A stretch of 64,000 nt of DNA from Limnohabitans sp. 2KL-1 (GCF_003063435.1 NZ_NESL01000002.1:735463-799462), one strand, 5' to 3'; counted from the stretch's first letter, positions 42,443 through 51,980 are shown. Program-made: numbers and translations. Notes: generated from the sequence alone by a model not told the origin.

Positions 42443-43873
42443 ATGACCACCCTGCTCATTCACCGCGCCCGCTGCATTGCCACGATGGACGATGCCAATA
42501 CAGAACTCAACGACGCTTCGCTGCTGATCCGCGATGGCCGCATCGAACGCCTCATCCCCGACAGTGAAAACACCGACGAACTGCTTATACAGGTCGACGA
42601 GGTGATCGACGCGCGCCGCCATGTGGTGGTGCCGGGGCTGATCAACACGCACCACCACATGTACCAGTCGCTCACGCGGGCGATTCCGTCGGTGCAAAAC
42701 GCCGAGCTGTTTTCATGGCTCAAAGGGCTGTACCCGATCTGGGTCGGCCTCACGCCCGAGATGGTGCGTGTGTCGGGCCAGGTGGCCATGGCCGAGTTGC
42801 TGCTGAGCGGCTGCACCTCCAGCAGTGACCACCTCTACATCTATCCCAACGGCGTGCGGCTGGACGACAGCATCGAAGCGGCGCACACCATAGGTATGCG
42901 TTTCACCGCCACACGCGGCAGCATGAGCGTGGGCGAGTCGCAAGGCGGCCTGCCACCGGACCGCGTGGTCGAGCAAGAACCCGCCATCCTCAAAGAAACC
43001 CAGCGCCTGATTGAACGGTGGCACGACGCCAGCTTTGGGTCGATGACGCATGTGGCTGTGGCACCGTGCTCGCCCTTCAGCGTCAGCCAGGACCTGATGC
43101 GCGAAGCCGCCAAACTGGCCCGCGCCCACGGCGTTCGCCTGCACACCCACCTGGCCGAAAACGACCACGACATTGCGTACACGAAAGAAAGATTCAACTG
43201 CACACCCGCGCAATACGCCGAGGATTTGGGCTGGGTGGGCCACGATGTCTGGCACGCCCACGGCGTGAAGCTGGACGAAGAAGGCACGTACCTGTTCGCC
43301 AAAACGCGCACAGGCATCGCCCACTGCCCCTGCAGCAACATGCGCTTGGCCAGCGGCATCTTGCCGCTGCGCAAAATGCTAGACGCAGGCGTACCCATTG
43401 GCCTGGGCGTGGACGGTAGCGCCAGCAACGATGCGGCGCACCTGCTCAACGAAGCCCGTCAGGCCATGCTGCTGGCGCGTGTGAGGCGGGCGATGGAACC
43501 ACCGCACGTCGAAGACGGGCGCACTGTGTTTGGCTGTGACTTGGGTCCGTCAGACATGACACCCCGCAACGCCCTGCGCCTGGCCACACGCGGCGGGGCT
43601 GAAGTGCTGGGCCGCGCCCACGAGCTGGGGCAAATCAAGGAAGGCTATTGCGCCGACATCGCCATGTTCCGCACCAATACCCTGAGCATGGCCGGTGGCG
43701 CGGTGCACGACCCGGTGGGGGCGCTCTTGCTGTGCGCCAGCGACAACGCCGACTACACGATCGTGAATGGCCGTGTGGTGGTGCGCGAAGGTGAGATCAC
43801 CACCGTGGACATGGGGCCGCTGATTGAGCGGCACAACCAACTGGCTTTGCAGCTGGCGCTAGGGGCGAACTGA
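42443..43873 (+). CDS. 8-oxoguanine deaminase
   Basis: Amidohydrolase predicted to convert 8-oxoguanine to urate and ammonia, removing an oxidised base and feeding the urate pathway. The 476 residues show metal-binding His70 and His72 in NTHHHMYQSLTRAIP, the family's VQNAELFSWLKGLYPIW and SGCTSSSDHLYIYPNG, then HTHLAEND and the late metal Asp in GVDGSASND. These match 8-oxoguanine deaminases better than hydroxyatrazine or melamine deaminases of the same superfamily. The ATG at 42443 follows AAGGA (42431-42435). A palindromic repeat lies downstream. Confidence 0.88.
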   Translation: MTTLLIHRARCIATMDDANTELNDASLLIRDGRIERLIPDSENTDELLIQVDEVIDARRHVVVPGLINTHHHMYQSLTRAIPSVQNAELFSWLKGLYPIWVGLTPEMVRVSGQVAMAELLLSGCTSSSDHLYIYPNGVRLDDSIEAAHTIGMRFTATRGSMSVGESQGGLPPDRVVEQEPAILKETQRLIERWHDASFGSMTHVAVAPCSPFSVSQDLMREAAKLARAHGVRLHTHLAENDHDIAYTKERFNCTPAQYAEDLGWVGHDVWHAHGVKLDEEGTYLFAKTRTGIAHCPCSNMRLASGILPLRKMLDAGVPIGLGVDGSASNDAAHLLNEARQAMLLARVRRAMEPPHVEDGRTVFGCDLGPSDMTPRNALRLATRGGAEVLGRAHELGQIKEGYCADIAMFRTNTLSMAGGAVHDPVGALLLCASDNADYTIVNGRVVVREGEITTVDMGPLIERHNQLALQLALGAN

Positions 43874-43907
43874 GTTATTGCTTCGGCACACCGGAGTCGT
43901 ATCGGCC

Positions 43908-43983
43908 GTAGGTCGGTAGCTTTAGCCCCGACATTGCAGGCTTCGGCACAGGCTGCGTGTCGGGGCTAAAGCCGCCGACCTAC
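43908..43983. repeat. REP-like palindrome with GTAGGTCGG arms
   Basis: The left arm GTAGGTCGG plus CTTTAGCCCCGACA (43908-43933) is mirrored by TGTCGGGGCTAAAG plus CCGACCTAC (43958-43983). CTTCGGCACA occurs both just outside (43881) and in the loop (43941). This is a common kind of intergenic repeat in Beta- and Gammaproteobacteria, and it may also act as a transcription stop for the deaminase gene. Confidence 0.8.
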
Positions 43984-44020
43984 AAGAATTTTTGCCTCTT
44001 GAAGACTTCGCAGGGCCGGA

Positions 44021-45031
44021 TCAATAGATGGCGATGCCCGCACGCTGCTGCCGATAAGCCGCAGGCGTCGTGCCGGTCCAGCTTCTGAAGGCCCGGATGA
44101 AGGAGTTGCTTTCCTGAAAGCCCAGCAGCCACGAAATCTCTCCGGCTGAAATATCGGTGCGGCTCAGGTAATGCCGCGCCAGCTCTTGCCGCACACCGCT
44201 GAGCACATCCTGAAACCCCACCGACTCATCGGCCAAGTGCCGCTGCAAGGAGCGTTTGCTCAAAGCCAGGCGCTGGGCCACGGCATCAATGGTGCTGCTG
44301 CCTGCAGGCAGCATCTCCAGCAGCACCGACCTGACCCGCTCGCGCATGCACGCTTGCGCGTCCAGCTCGGAGAGTCGGATTTTCAGGCCCGGCTCAAATG
44401 CCGCCCACATGGCCATGTTCTCGGTCAAAAAAGGCCGCTGTGCGTCGTGTGCCGAAAAGGCGATCTGAATCTGTTCAGAGGTGCCCAATGCACAACCCAA
44501 GTAGGCCTTGTGCGCGGCCAGGTTCACCGGTAAATCCGGAACCGATGCCGTCAGCGGTTCGATGCGCTCACGCGTGGCCAGCCGGGCCAGTTGCGTGAAA
44601 AACACCAGCTCCGACACGCCCAGGCTGCGGGGAATCGGCTCGGCGCTCCCGTAGCAGCTGAGCGTGACCTGCGTGCGGTCTGAACGGATGTCCACCGCCA
44701 TGTTCAAGGGGCCCATCAACCGCTTGTATTGCGCCAACCGCTGCAACGCGGTGTTCAGGTCGGGGCTGCACAAACAAGCAAACAAGGCCGGGTCAAACGC
44801 CTCCACCGACATGACCTGTGCCAGCTTGAGGGCCAGCTCCTCACCACCAGCAGCCTGCTCCAGTCCACGCCACAGGTCAAAGTACTGCGCAGGCGACAAG
44901 CTCGCACCCGGTCGCGCAAACAGGTCGCCTGGCAGTCGCGCCAGGTTCAGCACATCGGCGGGGGCGTAACCCATGTCGAGGATGAGCAGTTTCCAGCTCA
45001 TCTGCACAGCAAAACGTGTGGCCTGTTTCAC
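44021..45031 (-). CDS. AraC family regulator (OruR/ArgR-like)
   Basis: A 336-residue regulator with an N-terminal arabinose-binding-type domain of the kind in OruR and ToxR-like regulators, and a C-terminal double helix-turn-helix (STIDAVAQRLALSKRSLQRHL, then ISWLLGFQESNSFIRAFRSW). The start is a GTG at 45031; an internal ATG at 45001 would shorten it by 10 residues. The signal is unknown. The SDR gene upstream on the same strand, 58 bases away, may be co-transcribed. Confidence 0.88.
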   Translation of the reverse strand: MKQATRFAVQMSWKLLILDMGYAPADVLNLARLPGDLFARPGASLSPAQYFDLWRGLEQAAGGEELALKLAQVMSVEAFDPALFACLCSPDLNTALQRLAQYKRLMGPLNMAVDIRSDRTQVTLSCYGSAEPIPRSLGVSELVFFTQLARLATRERIEPLTASVPDLPVNLAAHKAYLGCALGTSEQIQIAFSAHDAQRPFLTENMAMWAAFEPGLKIRLSELDAQACMRERVRSVLLEMLPAGSSTIDAVAQRLALSKRSLQRHLADESVGFQDVLSGVRQELARHYLSRTDISAGEISWLLGFQESNSFIRAFRSWTGTTPAAYRQQRAGIAIY

Positions 45032-45089
45032 AGCGAGGTTCTTTCTGGCATGGTGGGTGGGTTTCGTGGATTGGGACGACTTGACCTGG

Positions 45090-45941
45090 TTATTTGGCCT
45101 GGCTCATGATGGCCATGTCAAAGAGACGGTCCCCCAAATACTTGCGGACGAACATCAATGGCTTGGCCATTTTGCCCACCACGTAGCGGGTTTTCGGGCG
45201 GCGCGAACGCACAGCCTGCAGTATGGCATCGGCCACGACCGAGGGCGGCGATGCGGCATCCTTTTTGGCATAGGTGCTGCGCATCGCGTTGGCCATGGCC
45301 TGCGCCATCGCCTGGTAGGGGCCTTGGCCCGAACGCGCCAGCATGGGCTCAAGCATCACACCGCCCCATTCGGTGGCAATCACACCGGGCTCGATGATGA
45401 CCACCTGGATGCCGAAGGGTGCCAGCTCGATGCGCAAGCAATCGCTCCAGCCTTCCACCGCGTGCTTGGTGGCGTGGTACCACGATCCCAGGGGCGTGTA
45501 GATCTTGCCGCCCATGGACGAGATGTTGATGACCTTGCCCGCCCCTTGGCGGCGCATGTGCGGCAGCACCAACTGCGTGAGCCGCGCCATGCCGAACAGG
45601 TTGACTTCAAACTGGTAACGGGCATCGGCCAGGGTCGAATCTTCCATCGCGCCGTACATGCCGAAGCCCGCGTTGTTGACCAGCACGTCGATGCCGCCAT
45701 GGCTGGACGCGATGGTCTTCACAACCGCGAGGATGTCAGCATCCACCGAAATGTCCATCTGCAGCGGTATCGCACCCAGGGCCCGCAGGTCTTCCATCTG
45801 CGCCACGCGACGGGCCGCGACGTAGACCACCAGGCCCTCTTGCAACAGCCGCTTGGCCGTTTCTTTGCCCATGCCGGACGATGCGCCGGTGACGAGCGCC
45901 ACCTGGGGTTTGAGGGGGGAAATGGGGGATGAGGATGCCAT
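45090..45941 (-). CDS. Short-chain dehydrogenase/reductase
   Basis: A 283-residue classical SDR: TGASSGMGKETA cofactor motif near residue 20, NNAGFGMYG, catalytic Ser in NISSMGG and Tyr-x3-Lys in YHATK, and the long C-terminal tail typical of retinol-dehydrogenase-like or DltE-like members. The ATG at 45941 was chosen because GGAG lies just upstream and the family starts there. It precedes the AraC gene on the same strand and is divergent from lrgA. The substrate is unknown. Confidence 0.87.
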   Translation of the reverse strand: MASSSPISPLKPQVALVTGASSGMGKETAKRLLQEGLVVYVAARRVAQMEDLRALGAIPLQMDISVDADILAVVKTIASSHGGIDVLVNNAGFGMYGAMEDSTLADARYQFEVNLFGMARLTQLVLPHMRRQGAGKVINISSMGGKIYTPLGSWYHATKHAVEGWSDCLRIELAPFGIQVVIIEPGVIATEWGGVMLEPMLARSGQGPYQAMAQAMANAMRSTYAKKDAASPPSVVADAILQAVRSRRPKTRYVVGKMAKPLMFVRKYLGDRLFDMAIMSQAK

Positions 45942-46143
45942 GAAAAACTCCGTTCGTGAATGTGTTGCGAATGGAGAGATGGTCGCTGCTGAGACGCTTT
46001 TCGTCGCCATCGGATCACGCCAATGCACATGCAGAAAGTGCCAAAAAACGACCAAGGGCATTCAATGCACGAAAGCGCCCTGTGCATTTTGATCACAAGT
46101 GTTTGCACTCGCCACGCCACACGGACTTGCCTACACTGAGGCC

Positions 46144-46482
46144 ATGATCCAAGGCCTTGTTCAACTCTTCATCTTCCAGGCACTCGGCGAGTTGCTGTCG
46201 AAGTTCGCCCTGCCCTTCATTCCCGGCCCGGTGTTGGGCTTGGTGTTGCTGCTGGCGTTTTTGGCGCTGCGCGGCCAGGTGCCTGCGTCCATGGACACGG
46301 TGGGCAGTGGCATCTTGCAGCACTTGGGCTTGTTGTTCATTCCGGCGTCGGTGGGCGTGGTGCTTTACCTGCCCCTGTTGCAGGCCAACGCGTGGGCCAT
46401 CAGTGCGGCGCTGGTGCTGAGCGTGGTGGCCACGGTGGCGGTGGTGGCGCTGGTGCTCAAGGTTTTGGCCAAGAAAGACTGA
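46144..46482 (+). CDS. lrgA: LrgA/CidA family membrane protein
   Basis: A 112-residue protein with four predicted helices of the CidA/LrgA family, holin-like proteins that in other bacteria control murein hydrolase release or export small carboxylates such as pyruvate. FIPGPVLGLVLLLAFLALRG and GLLFIPASVGVVLY are family signatures. LrgB follows after 5 bases. It stands next to purine genes but no direct link is shown. Confidence 0.9.
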   Translation: MIQGLVQLFIFQALGELLSKFALPFIPGPVLGLVLLLAFLALRGQVPASMDTVGSGILQHLGLLFIPASVGVVLYLPLLQANAWAISAALVLSVVATVAVVALVLKVLAKKD

Positions 46483-46487
46483 GCGCC

Positions 46488-47228
46488 ATGAACAACCCTT
46501 TGCGCGCTGACCTGCCCCCCATCTCCGAGATCTGGGTCTACCTGTCGGGCAGTCCACTGCTGGCCTTGGTGTTGACGCTCAGCGCGTATTGGCTGGGCCT
46601 GACCCTCTACGAGCGCAGCCAGCGCAACCCGCTGGCCAACCCGGTGTTGATTGCGGTGGTGGTGGTTTGCCTGAGCATCGGCGTGCTCGACATGCCTTAT
46701 GCCAAGTATTTCGAAGGCGCACAGTTTGTGCACTTCTTGTTGGGCACCGCCACGGTGTCGCTGGCCATTCCGATCTACAAAGGCTTTGCGTCGCTCAAGG
46801 GCCGCATGGGGGTGTTGCTGCTGTCGCTGGTGGCGGGCGGCATGACCTCGGTGTTCACCGCCGTGGGCGTGGCGCGTTGGCTGGGTGTGGACGAATCGCT
46901 GGTGCGCGGCCTGGTGGCCAAGTCGGTGACCGCGCCCATTGCCATGGGCATTGCCGAACGCGTGCAAGCCTCGCCCACCTTGACCGCCATCTTTGCCGTC
47001 AGTACCGGCATTTTGGGTGCAGTGCTCGGCCGCTATGTGCTCGACGCCTTGCGCATCAAGGCCTGGTGGCAACGCGGCTTTGCCCTGGGCGTGGCCGCGC
47101 ACGGCATTGGCACCTCACGCGCGTTCAGCGTCAATGCCGAAGCCGGCGCCTATGCCAGCCTGGGCATGGGTTTGCACGGCATTGCGGGGGCTGTGTTGAT
47201 TCCGCAAGCGGTGGCTTGGTGGTTTTAG
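46488..47228 (+). CDS. lrgB: LrgB/CidB family membrane protein
   Basis: A 246-residue partner of LrgA with about six to eight helices. GTATVSLAIPIYKG, SVTAPIAMGIAE and AAHGIGTSRAFS are LrgB hallmarks. The ATG at 46488 is 5 bases after the lrgA stop. It converges with puuD, whose stop is 6 bases away. Related proteins in plants and bacteria transport glycolate/glycerate or pyruvate, which would fit the two-carbon products of purine breakdown, but this is only an inference. Confidence 0.9.
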   Translation: MNNPLRADLPPISEIWVYLSGSPLLALVLTLSAYWLGLTLYERSQRNPLANPVLIAVVVVCLSIGVLDMPYAKYFEGAQFVHFLLGTATVSLAIPIYKGFASLKGRMGVLLLSLVAGGMTSVFTAVGVARWLGVDESLVRGLVAKSVTAPIAMGIAERVQASPTLTAIFAVSTGILGAVLGRYVLDALRIKAWWQRGFALGVAAHGIGTSRAFSVNAEAGAYASLGMGLHGIAGAVLIPQAVAWWF

Positions 47229-47234
47229 CCCGAA

Positions 47235-48446
47235 TCAATCGACCTTGGCTCCGCCCTGAAACCAGCGTCCGATCAGAGCGCGCTCGTCATCGGTGATGCC
47301 CGTGGCGTTGTTCATGGGCATTTGCTTGGTCACCACCACTTGCTGGTAGACGTTTTGGGCGTTTTGCTTGACTTGCTCCGGGCTGTCCAGTCGCACGTTT
47401 TTCATTTGCACCTGTTCGCCGTGACAGCTGTAGCAACGCTGCTCCAGCACAGTTTTGACTTGTGCAAAGCTCACAGGCGCGGCCGGTGCGGCGGATGCCA
47501 CAGGCGCTGCAGGTCGCAGAGCAATGATCACGCCCAAAATCATCACCACACCCACGGCCGCAAAAGGCCAAGGGTTGGCAGCGCGCCCCAAATGGTAGCC
47601 GTGGCGCTGCACAAAGAACTGGCGAATCAGGGCACCGGCAAACATCATCACAAACAGCAGCACCCAGCGGTGCTCGTGCGTGTACAAAAAGCTGTAGTGG
47701 TTGCTCAGCATCGCGAAGATAACAGGCAGCGTGAAATAGGTGTTGTGCACGCTGCGCTGCTTGCCGCGCTTGCCATGGATGGCCAGGGCGTTGGCGTCGT
47801 ATTTTTCGCCACTGGTCATGGCGGCCACGACTTTGCGCTGGCCGGGGATGATCCAGAAGAACACGTTGGCGCTCATGGCGGTGGCGATCATGGCCCCCAC
47901 CAACAAAAAGGCAGCGCGCCCCGCAAACAGCTGGTTGGCCAGCCACGATGCAAAGGCAATCACCACGATCATCAGGCCCGCCACGATCAGCTCACCGTTT
48001 TTGCGGAAACCAAACACGCGGCAAATGATGTCGTAGACATACCAAAAGGCCACCAAAAAGCCCAAGGCAGCCGAACCGGCCACAAAAGGTGTCCAGTCCA
48101 TCAGCGATTTATCGATCAGGAAGGTGCCTGCGTTGTAAAGGTAGAGCACGGTGAACAGCGCAAAGCCGCTCAACCAGGTGGAATAACTTTCCCAATAAAA
48201 CCAGTGCAGCTTGGTGTGGATGATCTTGGGGGCCACCATGTACTTTTGGGGGTTGTAAAAGCCGCCGCCGTGCACCGCCCACATCGCACCGCCTACGCCT
48301 TTTTCAAGCAAATCGGGCGAGTTGGGCTTTTGCAGGTTGTTGTCCAGAAAGACAAAGTAAAACGAAGAACCAATCCAGGCGATGGCAGTGATGACGTGCA
48401 CCCAGCGCAACAAGAGATTGGCCCATTCCAGCAGATACGTTTCCAT
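47235..48446 (-). CDS. puuD: Urate hydroxylase, membrane cytochrome c type
   Basis: Oxidises urate to 5-hydroxyisourate at the membrane, replacing soluble urate oxidase; electrons pass to an attached cytochrome c. The 403 residues hold about eight helices (WANLLLRWVHVITAIAWIGSS at the start, characteristic of PuuD) and a C-terminal cytochrome c domain with CYSCH (near residue 337) and Met ligand candidates in QMPMNN. The ATG at 48446 has GGAG just upstream. The operator-like motif at 48548-48566 is shared with uraH. Confidence 0.93.
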   Translation of the reverse strand: METYLLEWANLLLRWVHVITAIAWIGSSFYFVFLDNNLQKPNSPDLLEKGVGGAMWAVHGGGFYNPQKYMVAPKIIHTKLHWFYWESYSTWLSGFALFTVLYLYNAGTFLIDKSLMDWTPFVAGSAALGFLVAFWYVYDIICRVFGFRKNGELIVAGLMIVVIAFASWLANQLFAGRAAFLLVGAMIATAMSANVFFWIIPGQRKVVAAMTSGEKYDANALAIHGKRGKQRSVHNTYFTLPVIFAMLSNHYSFLYTHEHRWVLLFVMMFAGALIRQFFVQRHGYHLGRAANPWPFAAVGVVMILGVIIALRPAAPVASAAPAAPVSFAQVKTVLEQRCYSCHGEQVQMKNVRLDSPEQVKQNAQNVYQQVVVTKQMPMNNATGITDDERALIGRWFQGGAKVD

Positions 48447-48547
48447 GAAGGATTCTCCAACCAGCTCACCACCGCGGGCCCTGTGAGCGGTCATTCGGTC
48501 GCGAACATGAAACCTGTGGGGTGTTCTTGCGCCGCTGCGACCAGTGC

Positions 48548-48566
48548 ACCGAAGTGTATACAGTTT
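48548..48566. promoter_or_regulatory. Putative GntR operator upstream of puuD
   Basis: ACCGAAGTGTATACAGTTT, with an 8-bp palindrome TGTATACA (48555-48562), differs by one base from 58900-58918 next to the GntR gene. It lies 102 bases upstream of the puuD start. Confidence 0.65.
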
Positions 48567-48625
48567 GTGAGCCTGAATCCAGATGCCCCCTGCCTTGGTG
48601 GCCTAGGGAAAACCAGCATCCCGCT

Positions 48626-49423
48626 TCAGAGCGTTTGCAAGAGTTGTGCCGCCACCGCCACGGCAATGACTTCGGGTTCTTTGCCTGTGATGCCAGGTAT
48701 GCCAATCGGGCAGGTGATGTGGCCAATTTCTTCGGCGCTGAAACCCCGGTCCTCCAGGCGATGGCGGAAGGTGGCCCATTTGGTCTGGCTGCCAATCAGG
48801 CCCACAAAGGGCAAGTCCCCCTGCACGCGTTGTCGCTTGAGGCAGGCCACAACAATGTCCAGGTCTTCGGCGTGGCTGAAACTCATGATCAGCACGCGAC
48901 TGCCCGGCACCAAATCGGCCACGGCGGCTTGCACCGGGCTGGAGTGCTCGCAGGCCACGCCATCCGGCACATCGTCCGGAAAAATCTCGTCACGGCTGTC
49001 GATCCAGCGCACCGTAAAGGGCAGGGGTGCAAGGGCGCGCACCAAAGCCTTGCCCACATGACCGCCGCCAAACAGCGCCAGCGGGGTGCGCCGCGGCATC
49101 AGCAGCTGCCGCAAACGCGGCAAATCGGCGGCACTGACGGCTTCAAAAGCCAGCTCGACCGCTCCCCCGCAGCACTGCCCCAGACTGGGGCCCAAGACCT
49201 GGCGCAAAGTGGTCTGCGTGGTCTGACCGGCCAGCAGGTGCCGCGCATGGGCCAGCGCCTGAAACTCCAGATGCCCGCCACCGATCGTGCCTTCTTCCCC
49301 ACGACCAAAAACCAACATCTGCGTGCCGGGCCCGCGCGGCACAGAGCCCTGAGTGGCCGTCACGCAAACCCGCACACCCGGCTCATGCGCCAATCGATCC
49401 AGCGCCAATTCCATCCAGTTCAC
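48626..49423 (-). CDS. xdhC: XdhC-type molybdenum cofactor chaperone
   Basis: Binds the molybdenum cofactor, promotes its sulfuration and inserts it into xanthine dehydrogenase. The 265-residue protein starts with an XdhC domain (VTATQGSVPRGPGTQMLVFG, EGTIGGGHLE, CCGGAVEL) and ends with a Rossmann-like XdhC C-terminal domain (LALFGGGHVGKALV, GLIGSQTKWATF). The GTG at 49423 is chosen because AAGGA is 7 bases upstream; an ATG 3 codons later is an alternative. It stands apart from both xdhAB loci and may serve both. Confidence 0.9.
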   Translation of the reverse strand: MNWMELALDRLAHEPGVRVCVTATQGSVPRGPGTQMLVFGRGEEGTIGGGHLEFQALAHARHLLAGQTTQTTLRQVLGPSLGQCCGGAVELAFEAVSAADLPRLRQLLMPRRTPLALFGGGHVGKALVRALAPLPFTVRWIDSRDEIFPDDVPDGVACEHSSPVQAAVADLVPGSRVLIMSFSHAEDLDIVVACLKRQRVQGDLPFVGLIGSQTKWATFRHRLEDRGFSAEEIGHITCPIGIPGITGKEPEVIAVAVAAQLLQTL

Positions 49424-49519
49424 ACTTGCTTCCTTTTGAATGCCCATCCTCGCCAAGCGATTCGGTCAGTGACACAATGCCGAGCACACACCGAGTATGC
49501 CAAGGAGTCACGCGCTGCC

Positions 49520-50053
49520 ATGAAATCGCTTTCCGGATTGAAAACCTCCTGCACCACCGCCTTGTGGGGTCTGGGTGCATTGGCACTGGCATGGCTCAGT
49601 GGTTGCAGCACCTCTGCCCCCTCAAAACCACCAGCCAGCCAACCCCCTGGTGCCGAGCCTGCGTCGCGCCCGCAAGCCACACCTGGACAGCGCGCCCCCG
49701 AACTTGGCAGCAGTTCCTTGGCCCGCAACGCCAAGGATTACCGCAAAGATGCCGCCAGCCATCTTTATGCCACGCACAGCCATCAAATTTACAAAGGCCG
49801 ACTGCCCCCCATGCTGGAGGCCGTCGGTGTGCTCAATGTGGACATTGACCGCCACGGTGGCGTCAAGTCGATCCACTGGATGCGTGCGCCCCGGCATGTG
49901 CCGCAGGTGATGAAAGAGATTGAGCGCATGGTGAAAGCCGCCGCGCCCTACCCGGCACCCAAGCACATGAGCCAGGTGACTTACACCGATGTGTGGCTCT
50001 GGCACAAAAGTGGCAAGTTCCAACTCGACACGCTGACCGAGGGCCAAGACTGA
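49520..50053 (+). CDS. TonB-C-like lipoprotein
   Basis: A 177-residue protein with a lipobox (AWLSGC, Cys29), a Pro/Ala-rich linker, and a C-terminal domain (residues about 95-165) resembling the TonB C-terminal fold: LEAVGVLNVDIDRHGGVKSI and a helix with PRHVPQVMKEIERMVKAAAPYPAP (two parts). It should be in the periplasm, attached to a membrane. AAGGAG (49502) precedes the ATG by 12 bases. No exbBD is nearby, so its role is unknown. Confidence 0.78.
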   Translation: MKSLSGLKTSCTTALWGLGALALAWLSGCSTSAPSKPPASQPPGAEPASRPQATPGQRAPELGSSSLARNAKDYRKDAASHLYATHSHQIYKGRLPPMLEAVGVLNVDIDRHGGVKSIHWMRAPRHVPQVMKEIERMVKAAAPYPAPKHMSQVTYTDVWLWHKSGKFQLDTLTEGQD

Positions 50054-50059
50054 CCAGGC

Positions 50060-50722
50060 TCAGCCTGCCCCGGCGCCCAAAAGTCTGGCTTGCAAATCCG
50101 GCAGGCCCTCAATGAACACCACCCGGTCGGCCACCTCATCGGGCAAGCCTTCGGGCGGATGCAAGCTGAACACCTGCATGCCGGCCGCCAAACCAGCCAA
50201 CAAGCCGGGCAAACTGTCTTCCACCACGGCGCAATGCACCGAAGGGCAAGCCAGCGCCTGGGCTGCAAAGTGAAACAAACCCGGATCAGGCTTGTAACTG
50301 CCCACTTCAGGCGCACAAAAAACCCGATCACCCAGCATATCCCGCAAACCTGTCAAAGACAGCGTGAGCTCTGCCTTTTCCCGAGGGCCGTTGGTGGCCA
50401 CGGCAAAGGGGATGTGCAGGCTTTCCAGCAAAGCCTTGGCACCCGGAATTTCCTTGAGTGCCAAACGGAACTGCATGGCCATCGCCAAACGCAAGTCCTT
50501 GAGGAACTGCACTTCATCCAAAGCGGGACGGCCTGCGGGCCCATGACTCGCGATCTTTGCCACGCAATGCGGCATGGGAACACCCCGAAACCGAAGGTGC
50601 AGCTCTTCACGCGACCAAGGCAGTCCCTGCACTTGCGCCATGTCAAACAAGACATCCAGCCCGATGCGCTCGCTGTCCACCAGCGTGCCATCCAGGTCAA
50701 AAAGAATCGCCGATGGCCTCAT
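50060..50722 (-). CDS. HAD-family phosphatase
   Basis: A 220-residue haloacid dehalogenase-like hydrolase: motif I FDLDGTLVDSE, motif II around VATNG, motif III Lys in the GSYKPDPGLF segment, motif IV VVEDSLPG. The cap position matches phosphoglycolate phosphatase/beta-phosphoglucomutase-like members. The substrate is unknown. It converges with the TonB-C-like gene and lies 31 bases downstream of an MFS gene on the same strand. Confidence 0.9.
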   Translation of the reverse strand: MRPSAILFDLDGTLVDSERIGLDVLFDMAQVQGLPWSREELHLRFRGVPMPHCVAKIASHGPAGRPALDEVQFLKDLRLAMAMQFRLALKEIPGAKALLESLHIPFAVATNGPREKAELTLSLTGLRDMLGDRVFCAPEVGSYKPDPGLFHFAAQALACPSVHCAVVEDSLPGLLAGLAAGMQVFSLHPPEGLPDEVADRVVFIEGLPDLQARLLGAGAG

Positions 50723-50753
50723 TGCCGCCCCTCAAAATCAAACTCAAAAAACA

Positions 50754-51980
50754 TCAAACCCCCTGCGCTTGCTCGTGCACGGCGCCAGGCAGCAAAGTCA
50801 AAATCAGCGTGGTCGCCACCGAAAACCCCGCCAACAGCAAAAGCGAGTGGCCGAAGCCCATGGCCTTGACCACCGGCCCCAAGGCCCAGACCGACAGGGA
50901 ACTGACCGCGAACGACACGCCCAGGCGCATGCCCGACACCCGCGAGCGCAGGCGGTCGTCCACATAGCGGGCGATCATGAAATCGGTGAACGGGATGGCC
51001 CCGAAAATGAACACCATCACCCCAATCAGCGCGGCAAACAGCCACCAGCCCTGCGCCTGCGAGGCCAGCACCAGCATGGGGATTTGCGCCATCACCATGA
51101 ACATGAAAAAGCGTTTGAGCGGAAAGCGGTTGATCAGGTGCCCCACCACCACCTGGGCGACTGATGCCACGGCATAGACCACGGCCAGCAGCAGGCCCAA
51201 GGCGGCCGGGTCTTCCATCACGCCCGCAAAGCGCTCGGCCAGCAAGGGGCCGTTGCCGTTGGTCGTGAAGTTGAACAGCACGCTGCTGGTGATGGCCGCG
51301 GCCGTCATCACCACCAGCGCACGCGCCAACATCGGTGCGGGCAGGGTGACCTTGGCACCGCCTTTGCGCTTGGCGGGTGACGACAGCTCTTGCGGGCAGC
51401 TGCGTGCAAACACCCAGCCGCACACCAGGGCGACCACACCGGGCAAGACAAACGCGGCACGCCAGCCGAACCACTGGATCAAAAAGCCTGTGAGCAAGGC
51501 CGCCACGGCCACGCCCAGATTGCCCGACAGGCCATTGAAGCCGATGGTCGCACCCGGGTTGGATGAGCGCTCGAGCAACATGGGAATGCCCACCGGGTGG
51601 TAAATCGATGCAAACACCCCGATCAGCGTGAGGCTCGCGGCCAGCTGCCAGGCCGTTTGCGCAAAGGCCGTGAGGATAGACGCCGCGCCGATGCCAAAAA
51701 AGAAAATGAGCATCATGCTGCGGCGGCCCCACAAATCGCCCAAGCGCCCGGCGGGCAAGGAACCCAGACCGAACATGAAAAACGCGCCCGCGCCATAAGG
51801 CATCAGGTCTTGCCACTGGGCCAGGCCCATGTCGAGGGCGATGGTGCTGACCGCCGCCGCAAAGATCAACAAGAACAAATGGTCCAAGGCGTGCGCGATG
51901 TTGAGCAGGCCCCGCACCACGCGGGGGTGGTCGGCGGGTGATTCGAGCACAGGGGTTGCAGAAGAGGTCAAGGTCGTCAT
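50754..51980 (-). CDS. MFS transporter (1)
   Basis: A 408-residue major facilitator with about 12 helices. The motif GRLGDLWGRRSMML between helices 2 and 3 is the MFS signature. GFNGLSGNLGVAVAALLTGFL matches the FosS/NreB-like MFS_1 group. The substrate is unknown. A 100-base palindromic repeat lies upstream, between it and the next MFS gene. Confidence 0.9.
   Translation of the reverse strand: MTTLTSSATPVLESPADHPRVVRGLLNIAHALDHLFLLIFAAAVSTIALDMGLAQWQDLMPYGAGAFFMFGLGSLPAGRLGDLWGRRSMMLIFFFGIGAASILTAFAQTAWQLAASLTLIGVFASIYHPVGIPMLLERSSNPGATIGFNGLSGNLGVAVAALLTGFLIQWFGWRAAFVLPGVVALVCGWVFARSCPQELSSPAKRKGGAKVTLPAPMLARALVVMTAAAITSSVLFNFTTNGNGPLLAERFAGVMEDPAALGLLLAVVYAVASVAQVVVGHLINRFPLKRFFMFMVMAQIPMLVLASQAQGWWLFAALIGVMVFIFGAIPFTDFMIARYVDDRLRSRVSGMRLGVSFAVSSLSVWALGPVVKAMGFGHSLLLLAGFSVATTLILTLLPGAVHEQAQGV

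Noticed and set aside
48521..49519. Upstream extension of the TonB-C-like lipoprotein frame by more than 300 codons
   Set aside because: The extension lies opposite xdhC and has shadow composition. The ATG at 49520 gives a proper lipoprotein signal and ribosome-binding site.
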